DNA of 64,000 nucleotides, from the NCBI RefSeq assembly GCF_001180165.1, contig NZ_CVSQ01000060.1, positions 1 to 64,000 of the forward strand, in the 5' to 3' direction. A model generated the notes under the pieces. That model saw nothing but the letters and a program-made list of their open reading frames with translations, had not been told where the DNA came from and did no database searches. The position numbers were made by a program, and so were the translations under genes. This document shows positions 10,031 to 19,141 of this stretch, in pieces. The stretch is from Candidatus Pelagibacter communis (GTDB lineage: Bacteria; Pseudomonadota; Alphaproteobacteria; Pelagibacterales; Pelagibacteraceae). The stretch's first letter is position 1; every line of letters starts with the position of its first letter.

Positions 10031-10735
10031 TTAACTGAAAAGTTGAAAAAATTTCTCAAAAAAACCGTAATTTTTGGTTCTTTTTGGTACTAAAGTAACT
10101 TCATTATGATTATGACCGGACTTTATTTTAAAGGCCATTTGAATGAGACTTAGATCATCACCTTTTAAAAAAGTCTCAATATAATTTTTGTCCAAACACT
10201 TTATTATTTTGACCTGGTATTTTTCTAAAATATTATTGACTTTAGATATAAACTTATTTTTTATTGATTTGAACTGTACCTCTATACAAATATCATCAGC
10301 ATTTAAATCGTTTACATAACTTAAATGATAAGTGCCATCAACTAAAATTCCTTTTATTAATATATGCATAATTTGTTGATCCTGATAATTTTCAACAAAT
10401 AAATCTTTAATTTCTTTAATCGTATTTTCGAGATTTTTTTTATTTAAACTTTTATCGTAATTTTTTTTCTTCAAACTTATGTTGATATTATTAATTTTAC
10501 TACTATCAATTATCAAAAAAATATTTTTTACAAACTGGTTAATTAATTTTTCGATGATAAATATATGTTTATCTAAAAATTTATTTAAATTACTTAAATC
10601 AGGATTGACACCATCACTATATATTTTTTGCTCTTGATTATATAAATATTTTAGATTTTTTGTATCAATTAGATAAATTCCAAATTTATTTGGAGTAATT
10701 ACTAAATAAGTTTCAAAATCTAACTGATCACTCAT
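10031..10735 (-). CDS. ftsA: Truncated FtsA-like cell division protein
   Basis: This 234-residue protein sits exactly where ftsA belongs, after ftsQ and before lpxC, but FtsA is normally about 410-430 residues. An N-terminal strand region (FETYLVITPNKFGIYLID) replaces the phosphate-binding loop without its glycines. Residues about 100-195 follow the SHS2-like subdomain 1C (IMHILIKGILVDGTYHLS, then a strand and a helix ending KYQVKIIKCL). The second ATP-binding half is missing. The last 14 residues, KNYGFFEKFFQLFS, resemble FtsA's amphipathic membrane-targeting helix. It overlaps ftsQ by 8 nt. I infer a non-ATPase membrane-bound division factor; no frameshift remnant of domain 2 is seen. Confidence 0.62.
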   Translation of the reverse strand: MSDQLDFETYLVITPNKFGIYLIDTKNLKYLYNQEQKIYSDGVNPDLSNLNKFLDKHIFIIEKLINQFVKNIFLIIDSSKINNINISLKKKNYDKSLNKKNLENTIKEIKDLFVENYQDQQIMHILIKGILVDGTYHLSYVNDLNADDICIEVQFKSIKNKFISKVNNILEKYQVKIIKCLDKNYIETFLKGDDLSLIQMAFKIKSGHNHNEVTLVPKRTKNYGFFEKFFQLFS

Positions 10736-11399
10736 TTATTATAATTTGATTTTTTATTCTTGCATCGATTACTGTAATATTTTGCGAATTATTAACTTTG
10801 ATAAATTGATATACACTTTCAATTGAATCAGTAATATTTTCATTTGGAAGTTTTATTATAATATTATTTTTAAGTTCTATATCCCATCTTTTTGATGGAA
10901 AAAAAAATAAATTTTTTATTTGGTCATATGTAAAATTAGATTGATCTATGTTTTTTTTAATTTTTAAAAATTCTTTTATATCTGGTTTGCCAAAAATAAA
11001 AGGTAGCTCTCTAATATGATCATTCTTAATTAGTTTACCATTTGAACCAATTATAAATATTTTACCATCGTAATTAATCTTTGCTAAAAACCTAGTTTTT
11101 TTTATTTTTATATCCAATGTTTCAGGATATTTTTTGGAAATTTTATAATTTTCAACCAAAGAATTTTTTTCAATTAAATTTTTAATTTCATTACTTCTAA
11201 GAAAAAAAATATTATCTAAACTTAAAGATTCTATATTTTTTAAAAGGTTATCACTTTCTCTATTCTCTAAACCATAAATATTAATGTTTTTAATTTTTGG
11301 AAAATTTAATTCATTTATTGAAATATTATTAATCGAACCAAACATAAAAAGTAAAAAAATATATATTAAAATTTTTTTACTTTTTCTTTGATGCATCAT
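10728..11399 (-). CDS. ftsQ: Cell division protein FtsQ
   Basis: Bitopic inner-membrane divisome protein that links FtsL/FtsB to the septal machinery. The 223 residues start with a basic stretch, then one membrane segment at about residues 9-26 (ILIYIFLLFMFGS). A periplasmic POTRA domain follows (IKNINIYGLENRESDNLLK ... ISKKYPETLDIKIKKTRFLA, the typical K-YP-TL-I-I-E/K-R signature). The C-terminal beta domain is somewhat shorter than in E. coli FtsQ (276 aa). It overlaps ddl by 23 nt upstream and ftsA by 8 nt downstream, consistent with coupled translation in the dcw operon. Confidence 0.88.
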   Translation of the reverse strand: MMHQRKSKKILIYIFLLFMFGSINNISINELNFPKIKNINIYGLENRESDNLLKNIESLSLDNIFFLRSNEIKNLIEKNSLVENYKISKKYPETLDIKIKKTRFLAKINYDGKIFIIGSNGKLIKNDHIRELPFIFGKPDIKEFLKIKKNIDQSNFTYDQIKNLFFFPSKRWDIELKNNIIIKLPNENITDSIESVYQFIKVNNSQNITVIDARIKNQIIINE

Positions 11400-12291
11400 T
11401 TAAAATCCATTCAATTAATTTTAGAAAACTCATTCCTTGATATGCTGCAATTTCAGGTACAAGTGAAAGTTTGGTCATACCTGGTTGAGTATTTATTTCT
11501 AAAAGATAAAATTTATCATTAAAAAATTTAAAGTCAGATCTTGTAACGCCCCGACAACCAATCACTTTATGAGCCCTATATGCCATATTCATAACCATAT
11601 CCATTTTACCTTTGGGTAAATTGATTGGAATTATATGTTCAGTTTTTGCATTAGAATTATATTTTGCTTGATAATCATAAAATTTTCTTTTTGGCTTAAG
11701 TTCTATTGCACCTAGTTTTTTATTTCCCATTATTGCAACTTGTATTTCTCTTCCACCAATAAATTGTTCGATCATAACTTTTTTGTATTGTTTGATTGAA
11801 TTAAGAATTTTAATTATATTTTTTTCATTACAAATATACACGTTAACACTTGAACCCTCATTTAAAGGCTTTACCACTACTGGAAATCTTAATTTTTTTT
11901 TTATTTTATTTATTAATCCTTCATTTTTAGTATCGTAAGAATGAGTAAAAAATTTTGGTGTATTTATTTTATTTTTAATAAATAATTTTTTTGAAATTTC
12001 TTTGTCCATTGCAATAGACGATGCAATTACACCTGAATGTGTATATGGAATTTTAAACCTCTCTAGAATAGTTTGAATATAACCATCCTCACCAAATTGA
12101 CCATGTAATGCATTAAAAATTACATTTGGTTTAAAAAATTTAATATTTTTTTCTAAATTATGATTCGGTTCTGTGATTTTGACTCTATATCCATTTTTTT
12201 TAAGCTCATTAGCAACCTGTTGCCCTGTATCAAGACTAATCAATCTTTCTTTAGAAATGCCTCCAGACAATATGAGTATTTTTTTTTTCAA
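11377..12291 (-). CDS. ddl: D-alanine--D-alanine ligase
   Basis: Joins two D-alanines using ATP to make the dipeptide added by MurF. The 304 residues have an N-terminal GGISKERLISLDTG block, ALHGQFGEDG, the ATP-grasp lysine region (FPVVVKPLNEGSSVNV) and the C-terminal catalytic segment YLLEINTQPGMT, all characteristic of Ddl. It starts one base after the murB stop and overlaps ftsQ by 23 nt. The gene order murB-ddl-ftsQ is the classic alphaproteobacterial order and supports DdlB-type assignment. Confidence 0.95.
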   Translation of the reverse strand: MKKKILILSGGISKERLISLDTGQQVANELKKNGYRVKITEPNHNLEKNIKFFKPNVIFNALHGQFGEDGYIQTILERFKIPYTHSGVIASSIAMDKEISKKLFIKNKINTPKFFTHSYDTKNEGLINKIKKKLRFPVVVKPLNEGSSVNVYICNEKNIIKILNSIKQYKKVMIEQFIGGREIQVAIMGNKKLGAIELKPKRKFYDYQAKYNSNAKTEHIIPINLPKGKMDMVMNMAYRAHKVIGCRGVTRSDFKFFNDKFYLLEINTQPGMTKLSLVPEIAAYQGMSFLKLIEWILNDASKKK

Positions 12292-12292
12292 T

Positions 12293-13198
12293 TTATTCTA
12301 AAATTTTAATTTCTGTTTCTAATTTTATACCTGTTTTCTTAAACACGCTTGCAGACACAAAATTTATTAATTTTTTCATGTCTTCAAATTTAGCATTACC
12401 TTTATTTACAAAAAAATTACAGTGTTTTTCAGAAATTGATGCATCTCCAAAAGATTTTTCTAATGGCACAGACTCTTTTATTAGTTGCCAAACTTTTTTA
12501 TCAGATTGATCTACAGGGTTTTTAAATGTACTACCACTTGTTTTAATTTTTGTTGGTTGAGCTTGCTCTTTTTTTTCTTTAAGTAGCCTTATCTCATTCT
12601 TAATTATATTCTTATCTTTTTTAAAACCTTTAAATGATGCACTTAAAAAAATAAGATCTTCAGACAATCCGCTATCTCTATATTTAAAATTAATATCTTT
12701 TGCTGGTATAGTTATTACCTGACCTGATTTATTTACTGCCTGAATAGAAACAAGAATATCTTTAAATTCTCTTTGAAAACAACCTGCGTTCATTTTAATA
12801 CCACCACCTATTGTTCCAGGTATACAAGAGAGAAACTCAAAACCACCTAAACTATTTTCCATTGCAAATTCAGATAAAGATTTATCTGTCACAGCACTAC
12901 CGGCGACTATGATTTCTTCAGAATGTAAAGAAATATTATTAAAATTTTGAGTAAGTTTTATTACAACTCCGTCAAATTTAGAATCAGTTATAAGTGTATT
13001 GGAACCAGCCCCTAATATAAATATTTTTTCTTTATCTTGAATTTTTTTAAGAAACTTAATTAATTCTCTTAAATCATTAGCTTTATAGAAAGCTTTAGCT
13101 TTACCTCCTATGTTAAACCAATTTTTTTTTTTTAGATCATAATCTAACTTTAAATTATTACTAAATTCAGGAATCAGCTCTTTTAAATTAATTTTCAT
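12293..13198 (-). CDS. murB: UDP-N-acetylenolpyruvoylglucosamine reductase MurB
   Basis: FAD/NADPH enzyme converting UDP-GlcNAc-enolpyruvate to UDP-MurNAc. It has the FAD-binding segments NWFNIGGKAKAF, FILGAGSNTLITD and IPGTIGGGIKMNAG, plus SGSTFKNP, which holds the catalytic serine. An upstream in-frame start at 13228 would overlap murC by 34 nt. The ATG at 13198 instead gives an ATGA junction with the murC stop and a normal N-terminus (MKINLKELIPE), so 301 residues is preferred. Confidence 0.95.
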   Translation of the reverse strand: MKINLKELIPEFSNNLKLDYDLKKKNWFNIGGKAKAFYKANDLRELIKFLKKIQDKEKIFILGAGSNTLITDSKFDGVVIKLTQNFNNISLHSEEIIVAGSAVTDKSLSEFAMENSLGGFEFLSCIPGTIGGGIKMNAGCFQREFKDILVSIQAVNKSGQVITIPAKDINFKYRDSGLSEDLIFLSASFKGFKKDKNIIKNEIRLLKEKKEQAQPTKIKTSGSTFKNPVDQSDKKVWQLIKESVPLEKSFGDASISEKHCNFFVNKGNAKFEDMKKLINFVSASVFKKTGIKLETEIKILE

Positions 13199-14592
13199 GA
13201 TAAAAATTTTGGTAATTCTCGCATCCAACTCGAAATAGTTCCCGCACCCATTCCTATAACAATTTTTTTTCCATGTATATTTGCTTTTATGAATTTCGCT
13301 AATTGAAATTTGTTGTCTACTAAAAATAATTGAACTTTTGAATTTTTAATTATTTCTTTTGCAAAATTTATATAACTAAATCCAAGCTTTAATTTTTCTC
13401 CAGCAGTATAAATTGGAAATAAAATAACTTTTTCTGCATCTTTAAAAGCAAAGGTAAATTCTTTTTTTAAATCTTTTAATCTTGATATTCTATGTGGTTG
13501 GAAAATACATATTTTTTCATAATCTTTATAAACATTTTTTACACCATCCAGCACTTCTTTGATTTCTGTAGGGTGATGGGCATAATCATCATAAAAATCT
13601 ACATTATTAAAATTGAAAATTTTATTAAATCTTCTTTGAACTCCTTTAAAATTTTTAAGTCCTTTTTTTATATTATTTATTGGCAGACCCACAGTTAACG
13701 CTAATGCAGCTGCAGCTACAGAATTTTTAATATTATGAGTTCCTAATAAAGGAATTTTGAATTTTTTAATTATTTGATTTTTCTTATTAGGTAATTTTAT
13801 ATTTAAGTCAAACTCAGAGTACTCTTTTAATTGTTTTATATTTTTAATACAAAAATTAGATTTGTTATCCATACCATATGTATAGAAGTTTTTATTTTTG
13901 ATATTTTTAATTAAATTTTTATTATTTTTGTCATCTAAACAAATAAATGATTTTCCAAAAGAAGGGACCTTATTTACAAAATTTTCAAAATATTTATTTA
14001 ATTTATCCATAGTTCCATAATAATCCATGTGCTCTCGATCTATATTGGTGATGATTGAATATGTTGGAGGTATAAATATAAAACTTCCATCAGACTCGTC
14101 TGCCTCTAATATAGACCAATCACTTTTACCAAGCTTTGCAGAATTATTAATTGAATTTATTACTCCACCATTGATTATTGTAGGATCAATTTTTGTTTCT
14201 TGAAATATAGATGCTATCAAAGATGTTGTTGTGGTTTTACCGTGTGATCCAACAACCACAATATTTTTTGTTAAAGAAACAATGTTGGCCAGCATTTCTC
14301 CTCTTTTATAAATTGGTAATTGTTTTTTTTTGGCAGCAACAAACTCTGGATTATTTTTTTTAATAGCTGAGGATATAACTAGGATAGTTCCCTTATTTAT
14401 ATTTTTTTTCTTATGTCCAATAAAAACTTTTATTTTTTCTTTTCTTAATCTTTCAATATTTTTATTATTTGAAATATCACTTCCTTGGACTTTAAAACCT
14501 TTTCCTTTCATTATTAATGCTAGGCCACTCATACCTATTCCACCTATTCCAACAAAATGTATCAGTTCAGATTTTGCTAATTTAATTTTCAT
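13195..14592 (-). CDS. murC: UDP-N-acetylmuramate--L-alanine ligase MurC
   Basis: ATP-dependent cytosolic ligase adding L-alanine to UDP-MurNAc, the first of four Mur ligases, all encoded in this cluster. The 465 residues include the N-terminal HFVGIGGIGMSGLA loop, the ATP-binding GSHGKTTTT with Lys119, EADESDGSF, the TNIDREHMDYYG motif and FDDYAHHPTEI in the C-terminal domain. All catalytic blocks of MurC are present. It overlaps murG by 11 nt and murB by 4 nt. Confidence 0.97.
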   Translation of the reverse strand: MKIKLAKSELIHFVGIGGIGMSGLALIMKGKGFKVQGSDISNNKNIERLRKEKIKVFIGHKKKNINKGTILVISSAIKKNNPEFVAAKKKQLPIYKRGEMLANIVSLTKNIVVVGSHGKTTTTSLIASIFQETKIDPTIINGGVINSINNSAKLGKSDWSILEADESDGSFIFIPPTYSIITNIDREHMDYYGTMDKLNKYFENFVNKVPSFGKSFICLDDKNNKNLIKNIKNKNFYTYGMDNKSNFCIKNIKQLKEYSEFDLNIKLPNKKNQIIKKFKIPLLGTHNIKNSVAAAALALTVGLPINNIKKGLKNFKGVQRRFNKIFNFNNVDFYDDYAHHPTEIKEVLDGVKNVYKDYEKICIFQPHRISRLKDLKKEFTFAFKDAEKVILFPIYTAGEKLKLGFSYINFAKEIIKNSKVQLFLVDNKFQLAKFIKANIHGKKIVIGMGAGTISSWMRELPKFLS

Positions 14593-15646
14593 TAATAATT
14601 TTTAGTATTTTTTGATTAACATTATTCCATGTATTTTGATAATTTAATTTCTGTAAATTATTTTTTTTTGTCATGTAATCCTGACTTTTATTTGTCAATT
14701 CTAATAAAAATTTCTCAAATTTTTGGTCGTCAAAATTTTTTTGATCAATTATCCAACAACAATCCTGTTCCTTGTAATATTTTGCATTTTCATACTGGTG
14801 ATTATCTTTTGATGACGGAAGTGGTATTGCTATAAATGGAATATTTAAAAAAGATAATTCAGCTAAACTTGAGGCGCCTGCTCTCGTTATGCATAAATCT
14901 CCCTGCTTTAAAACTTCATTAAGATTGTGATCAAAACTGAAAACTCTACTTTCAATATTATTTTGTAAATAAAAATCTTTTAAAAAATTTATATTTTTTT
15001 TGCTTGTTTGATGAATAATTTTTATAGATATCTTTTTTGCTATACTCGCAAAGCATTTATATAAAAGCTTATCAAAGATTTTTGCACCCTGGCTACCTCC
15101 TATTATTATAATTGTGAATAAGTTATCATGTTTTTGATACGTATTGGTTTTGTAATATTCTTTTCGTATCAAAGGTTTAATGGTATTTAATTTATGATTA
15201 ATTCCAGATGGTAAATTAATTAAATTCTTTGAATAGCATATTAATTTTCTTGAAAAATTTAAAAAAAATTTATTTGCTCTTCCAAGAACCATATTTGGTT
15301 CAATTAAAAAAATATTAATTCCCAACATTTTCGCTGCTAAACATAGTGGTAAAGACATATAGCCACCTGTAGAAATTAAAATTGAAATATTATTTTTTTT
15401 TAAAATAAAAAAAGATTTAACAGTTAGAAAAAGTATTTTTAAAAATAAAAAAGGAAGTAGAAAGTAATTATTTAATTTTGGGGTGTTGATTACAAATACT
15501 TTGTAATCCTGGTCTAAATACGCAAGGCCTCTTATATCAGTAGAAATATAGGTTTCATGTGTATGCTTTAAATGATTATAAATTGTAATTGCTGGTATCA
15601 CATGACCTCCGGATCCACCTGTGGAAATTAAAACTTTTTTTGTCAT
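14582..15646 (-). CDS. murG: Lipid II synthase MurG (GT28)
   Basis: Peripheral inner-membrane glycosyltransferase that transfers GlcNAc from UDP-GlcNAc to lipid I. The 354 residues show the N-terminal glycine loop TGGSGGHVIPA at residues 9-19, the second loop IIGGSQGAKIFD, and the donor-binding segment TRAGASSLAELSFLNIPFIAIPLP followed by DNHQYENAKY. This is a complete GT-B fold protein. Only 3 nt separate it from ftsW upstream, and it overlaps murC by 11 nt downstream. Confidence 0.96.
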   Translation of the reverse strand: MTKKVLISTGGSGGHVIPAITIYNHLKHTHETYISTDIRGLAYLDQDYKVFVINTPKLNNYFLLPFLFLKILFLTVKSFFILKKNNISILISTGGYMSLPLCLAAKMLGINIFLIEPNMVLGRANKFFLNFSRKLICYSKNLINLPSGINHKLNTIKPLIRKEYYKTNTYQKHDNLFTIIIIGGSQGAKIFDKLLYKCFASIAKKISIKIIHQTSKKNINFLKDFYLQNNIESRVFSFDHNLNEVLKQGDLCITRAGASSLAELSFLNIPFIAIPLPSSKDNHQYENAKYYKEQDCCWIIDQKNFDDQKFEKFLLELTNKSQDYMTKKNNLQKLNYQNTWNNVNQKILKIINEN

Positions 15647-15649
15647 TTA

Positions 15650-16771
15650 TTAAGTTATTTTTCTTTTTGTTAAGTTTAAAATTATTCCAGCTAATATTGA
15701 TGTACTTATTATCGATGAACCACCATAACTTAGAAAAGGTAATGTCATTCCAGTAGTTGGAAATAATCTTATATTAACGCCCACATGAATTGTGGCCTGC
15801 ATTAATATTAAACTAATTGATCCTATTAAAATGAGTTTAACTTTATCATTTGTCTCAAAACTTATTTTTTTAAAAACCATATAAATTAAGATCAAAAACA
15901 ATAATAATATTAACATTATGGCAACAACACCAAACTCTTCAGAAATTACTGAAATAATGTAGTCAGTATGAGCTTCGGGAACTCTATTTTTAAGAACTCC
16001 TTCACCTATACCTTTTCCAAAAAAGCCTCCACTTGTAATTGACTCTATTGCTTTATCAGATTGGAAGTTATGAGTACCTGTTTCTCTATTAAAAAATGAA
16101 AAAATACGTCCTTCAATATAATCAAACCTTGGAACATAAATAATAAGATAAGTAAGCAAAGACGCACCAGCAAAAAATATTGCTAAAAGAATATATATAT
16201 TAATTCCTGATGTGAAGATTAGAACTGCCCAACAAAATATCACTAATAAAGTTTGGCCGATATCTGGTTGAGCTATTAACAGTAAAGAAATGAGAGATAT
16301 CAAAAAAATAGATACTAAATACTTAAATAAAATATTTGATTTAATATCACATAAAATAGTTGCTAAAATTATTACCAAAAATGGTTTTAGAACCTCAATT
16401 GGCTGAAACCTTGGTAAGAATAATAAGTCTATCCATCTTTTAGACCCTTTAACTTCAACTCCAACGAATGGTACCAAAAATAAAGAAATAAGCGAAATAA
16501 AAAAAAGAAAAATAGAGTATTTATATAATTGATTTGAATTTAAAGAGGAAAATATAAAAATAAGAGATATTCCAATTAACACATAAATCAAATGTTTAAA
16601 AAAGAAAAAATAACTGTTGGTATCTAACTTATCAGAGGCTATTAGAGAAGTTGAAACTAAAGAAAAAAATAATCCAATAACAAATAATAGACTTATTAAT
16701 AAAAAAATAGATTTGTCTATGTTTTTCCACCATTGATAATAAAATTTGTAAACAATACTATCGCTTTGCAT
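15650..16771 (-). CDS. ftsW: SEDS glycosyltransferase FtsW
   Basis: Polytopic SEDS-family peptidoglycan polymerase of the septum, working with the FtsI transpeptidase. The 373 residues contain about ten hydrophobic segments. The conserved periplasmic loop motifs AEAHTDYI-like (PEAHTDYIISVISEEFG) and the C-terminal TTGMTLPFLSYGGSS signature are clear. Its position between murD and murG in the dcw cluster indicates FtsW rather than the paralogue RodA. It overlaps murD by 14 nt. Confidence 0.94.
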   Translation of the reverse strand: MQSDSIVYKFYYQWWKNIDKSIFLLISLLFVIGLFFSLVSTSLIASDKLDTNSYFFFFKHLIYVLIGISLIFIFSSLNSNQLYKYSIFLFFISLISLFLVPFVGVEVKGSKRWIDLLFLPRFQPIEVLKPFLVIILATILCDIKSNILFKYLVSIFLISLISLLLIAQPDIGQTLLVIFCWAVLIFTSGINIYILLAIFFAGASLLTYLIIYVPRFDYIEGRIFSFFNRETGTHNFQSDKAIESITSGGFFGKGIGEGVLKNRVPEAHTDYIISVISEEFGVVAIMLILLLFLILIYMVFKKISFETNDKVKLILIGSISLILMQATIHVGVNIRLFPTTGMTLPFLSYGGSSIISTSILAGIILNLTKRKIT

Positions 16772-18056
16772 TTATATACTTTTTAATTATTTGATTAAAA
16801 TAATACCCTCTATCTTCAAAATTTTTGAAACTATCAAATGAAGCTCCAGCTGGACTAAAAAAAATAATATTTTTTTTAGATTGTTGAATATTAATTTCTG
16901 AAAAAATAACTTTAAGAGTTTCTTTTAAATTTTTAAAATTTTTAATTTTTAATCTATTTTTTAAAATTTTCATAAATTTTCTATGATGTGATCCAAAAAT
17001 ATAGGCTTTGATATTTTCGCACTTTATTTTTGATAGTTTAAATCTATCTCCTTTTTTAGGAATTCCTCCTAAGATCCAATATGCATGATTTAAATTTTTT
17101 AATATATTTTCCGAGGAAGCAAAACTTGTAGATTTAGAGTCGTTAATAATTGTGAGATTTTTTTTATTAAATATAATTTGTTGTCTGAAATCTAGGCCTT
17201 TAAATTTATTAATAGTTTTAATTAATTTTTTGTAATTAAGTTTTAATCTTGGAGCAATTTTTAATATAAATGATAAATTTTCTTTATTGCCATCAGATAA
17301 AAAATATTTATTAGTAATTTTATTAAACTTTTTATCTATACTTGAGGTCTGTACCCTATAAATTTTTGAGCTATATTTATTTTTATTTAATTTTTTAGTT
17401 ATTATTTTATCCTCTTTTTTTACGTATGCAAAAGATCCTCTTATTTGAGATTTTAATAATTTAAATTTTGCATTCACATAATTCTTTAAACTTTTATGTC
17501 TTTCAATATGGTCTTCAGTTATGTTTAAAATTACTGCATATTTTGATTTAAATACGCTACTGTATTCTAACTGATAAGAAGAAGCCTCTATTACAAAGAT
17601 TGTTTTTTTTGTAATATTTTTTTCTGATAATGCTGGATTACCAATATTCCCAATAAGTCTTGAGTCTCTTTTTTGATCGATTAAAGCATCATGTAAAATT
17701 TTAGCAGTTGTAGATTTACCGTTAGTTCCGGTAATTGTAATACTTTCATTGTTATAAAATGAAAACAAAACATCAAGGTCAGTATGAATTTTTTTTAAAT
17801 TTTTCTTTAAAAATTTTGATAATTTACAATTTGAGATATCAATTCCAGGACTAATAATAATTCTATCAAAATTTATTTTTTGAATTTGCTCTAGTTGAAT
17901 AATTTTTTTTTTAATTTTTAATTTAATTTTTTGATTGTCATCAAACAAATATACATCAGACTTGTTTTTTAAAAAATTATAAGATGAAATGCCGCTCTTT
18001 CCTAAACCGTAAATTAATATTTTTTTTCTTAAAAAAATATTATTAAATATTTTCAT
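16758..18056 (-). CDS. murD: UDP-N-acetylmuramoylalanine--D-glutamate ligase MurD
   Basis: Adds D-glutamate to UDP-MurNAc-Ala using ATP. The N-terminal ILIYGLGKSGISS loop, ITGTNGKSTTAKIL near residue 110, NITEDHIERH, INDSKSTS and FSPAGASFDSFKNFEDRG are the normal MurD landmarks. The open frame extends to an upstream ATG (18113), but that adds an unrelated 19-residue tail overlapping mraY by 58 nt. The ATG at 18056 forms a TAATG junction with the mraY stop and yields 432 residues, the expected size. Confidence 0.95.
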   Translation of the reverse strand: MKIFNNIFLRKKILIYGLGKSGISSYNFLKNKSDVYLFDDNQKIKLKIKKKIIQLEQIQKINFDRIIISPGIDISNCKLSKFLKKNLKKIHTDLDVLFSFYNNESITITGTNGKSTTAKILHDALIDQKRDSRLIGNIGNPALSEKNITKKTIFVIEASSYQLEYSSVFKSKYAVILNITEDHIERHKSLKNYVNAKFKLLKSQIRGSFAYVKKEDKIITKKLNKNKYSSKIYRVQTSSIDKKFNKITNKYFLSDGNKENLSFILKIAPRLKLNYKKLIKTINKFKGLDFRQQIIFNKKNLTIINDSKSTSFASSENILKNLNHAYWILGGIPKKGDRFKLSKIKCENIKAYIFGSHHRKFMKILKNRLKIKNFKNLKETLKVIFSEINIQQSKKNIIFFSPAGASFDSFKNFEDRGYYFNQIIKKYINAKR

Positions 18057-19141
18057 TATCTTAATTTTAAGGTAGCTAAACCAATCATTGCTAGGATGAT
18101 AGAGATAATCCAAAACCTAATTACAACTGTAGACTCTGGCCATCCCTTTTTCTCAAAATGATGATGAATAGGCGCCATTCTAAAAATTCTTTTTCCAGTA
18201 AGTTTAAATGAAATCACTTGAACCATTACTGAAATTGCCTCTAGTACAAAAAGTCCACCAGTAATAGCTAAAACTATTTCATGCTTTGTGATAATTCCTA
18301 CTGCACCTAAAGATCCTCCAAGAGATAATGAACCTGTATCACCCATAAAAATTTTAGCAGGTGGAGCATTGAACCACAAGAAACCTAGACAAGAGCCAAT
18401 AATTGCCCCACAAAAAATTGCTATTTCACCTGTTCCTTCTATGTAGGGTATTTGTAAATAATTTGAAAATACGATGTTTCCAGTAACATAACTTATAAAT
18501 GCAAAACATGCTGCAACTAATATTACGGGTACTGTTGCTAGACCATCTAATCCATCCGTAAGGTTAACAGCATTAGACGAACCAATAATCACAAATATTG
18601 CAAATGGTATAAAAAACCATCCAAGGTTTATGATTAAATTTTTAAAAAATGGAAAATATAAATTATTTAAATCTTGATAATCGTTTAAATAAACAAAAAA
18701 GCTTACACCAATAATTGCTAATATTATTTGTGAAGTTATTTTAAACTTTGAAGAAATACCTGATGAGTTGCTATGTTTAATTTTCTTAAAGTCATCATAT
18801 GCCCCTAATAAACCAAAAGTAATTGCTATGTAGATACAGAATAAAATATTAATATTTGATAAATCTGCCCAAAATATTACTGATACCAATAAGCCGAATA
18901 AAATTATTAAACCTCCCATTGTTGGTGTACCAATTTTTTTAACTATATGATCTTCGGGTCCATCGTCCCGGATTGGATTTAAAATTTTTTGTTTTGAAAA
19001 AAATTGAATAAAAGGACCTCCAATAATCAGCACAATAACCAATGAAGTAAAAAAAGATAAACCAGTTCTAAAAGTTAAATATTTAAATACATTTAAAAAA
19101 CTAAAGGTATCAACAAAATTTAATAAAAATTGATAAAGCAT
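18056..19141 (-). CDS. mraY: Phospho-MurNAc-pentapeptide translocase MraY
   Basis: Integral membrane enzyme that transfers phospho-MurNAc-pentapeptide to undecaprenyl phosphate, making lipid I. The 361 residues have about ten transmembrane segments. Family motifs are TPTMGGLIILFG, LGAYDDFKKI (catalytic Asp pair), AVNLTDGLDGLA, KIFMGDTGSLSLGG and the HHH cluster MAPIHHHFEKKGW. It begins directly after the MurE/MurF gene and shares one base with murD, consistent with one transcript. Confidence 0.97.
   Translation of the reverse strand: MLYQFLLNFVDTFSFLNVFKYLTFRTGLSFFTSLVIVLIIGGPFIQFFSKQKILNPIRDDGPEDHIVKKIGTPTMGGLIILFGLLVSVIFWADLSNINILFCIYIAITFGLLGAYDDFKKIKHSNSSGISSKFKITSQIILAIIGVSFFVYLNDYQDLNNLYFPFFKNLIINLGWFFIPFAIFVIIGSSNAVNLTDGLDGLATVPVILVAACFAFISYVTGNIVFSNYLQIPYIEGTGEIAIFCGAIIGSCLGFLWFNAPPAKIFMGDTGSLSLGGSLGAVGIITKHEIVLAITGGLFVLEAISVMVQVISFKLTGKRIFRMAPIHHHFEKKGWPESTVVIRFWIISIILAMIGLATLKLR

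Noticed and set aside
13492-14605. Two plus-strand frames (13492-13698 and 14330-14605)
   Set aside because: Both lie antisense inside murC, hydrophobic by mirror coding of lysine-rich sequence, without start context.
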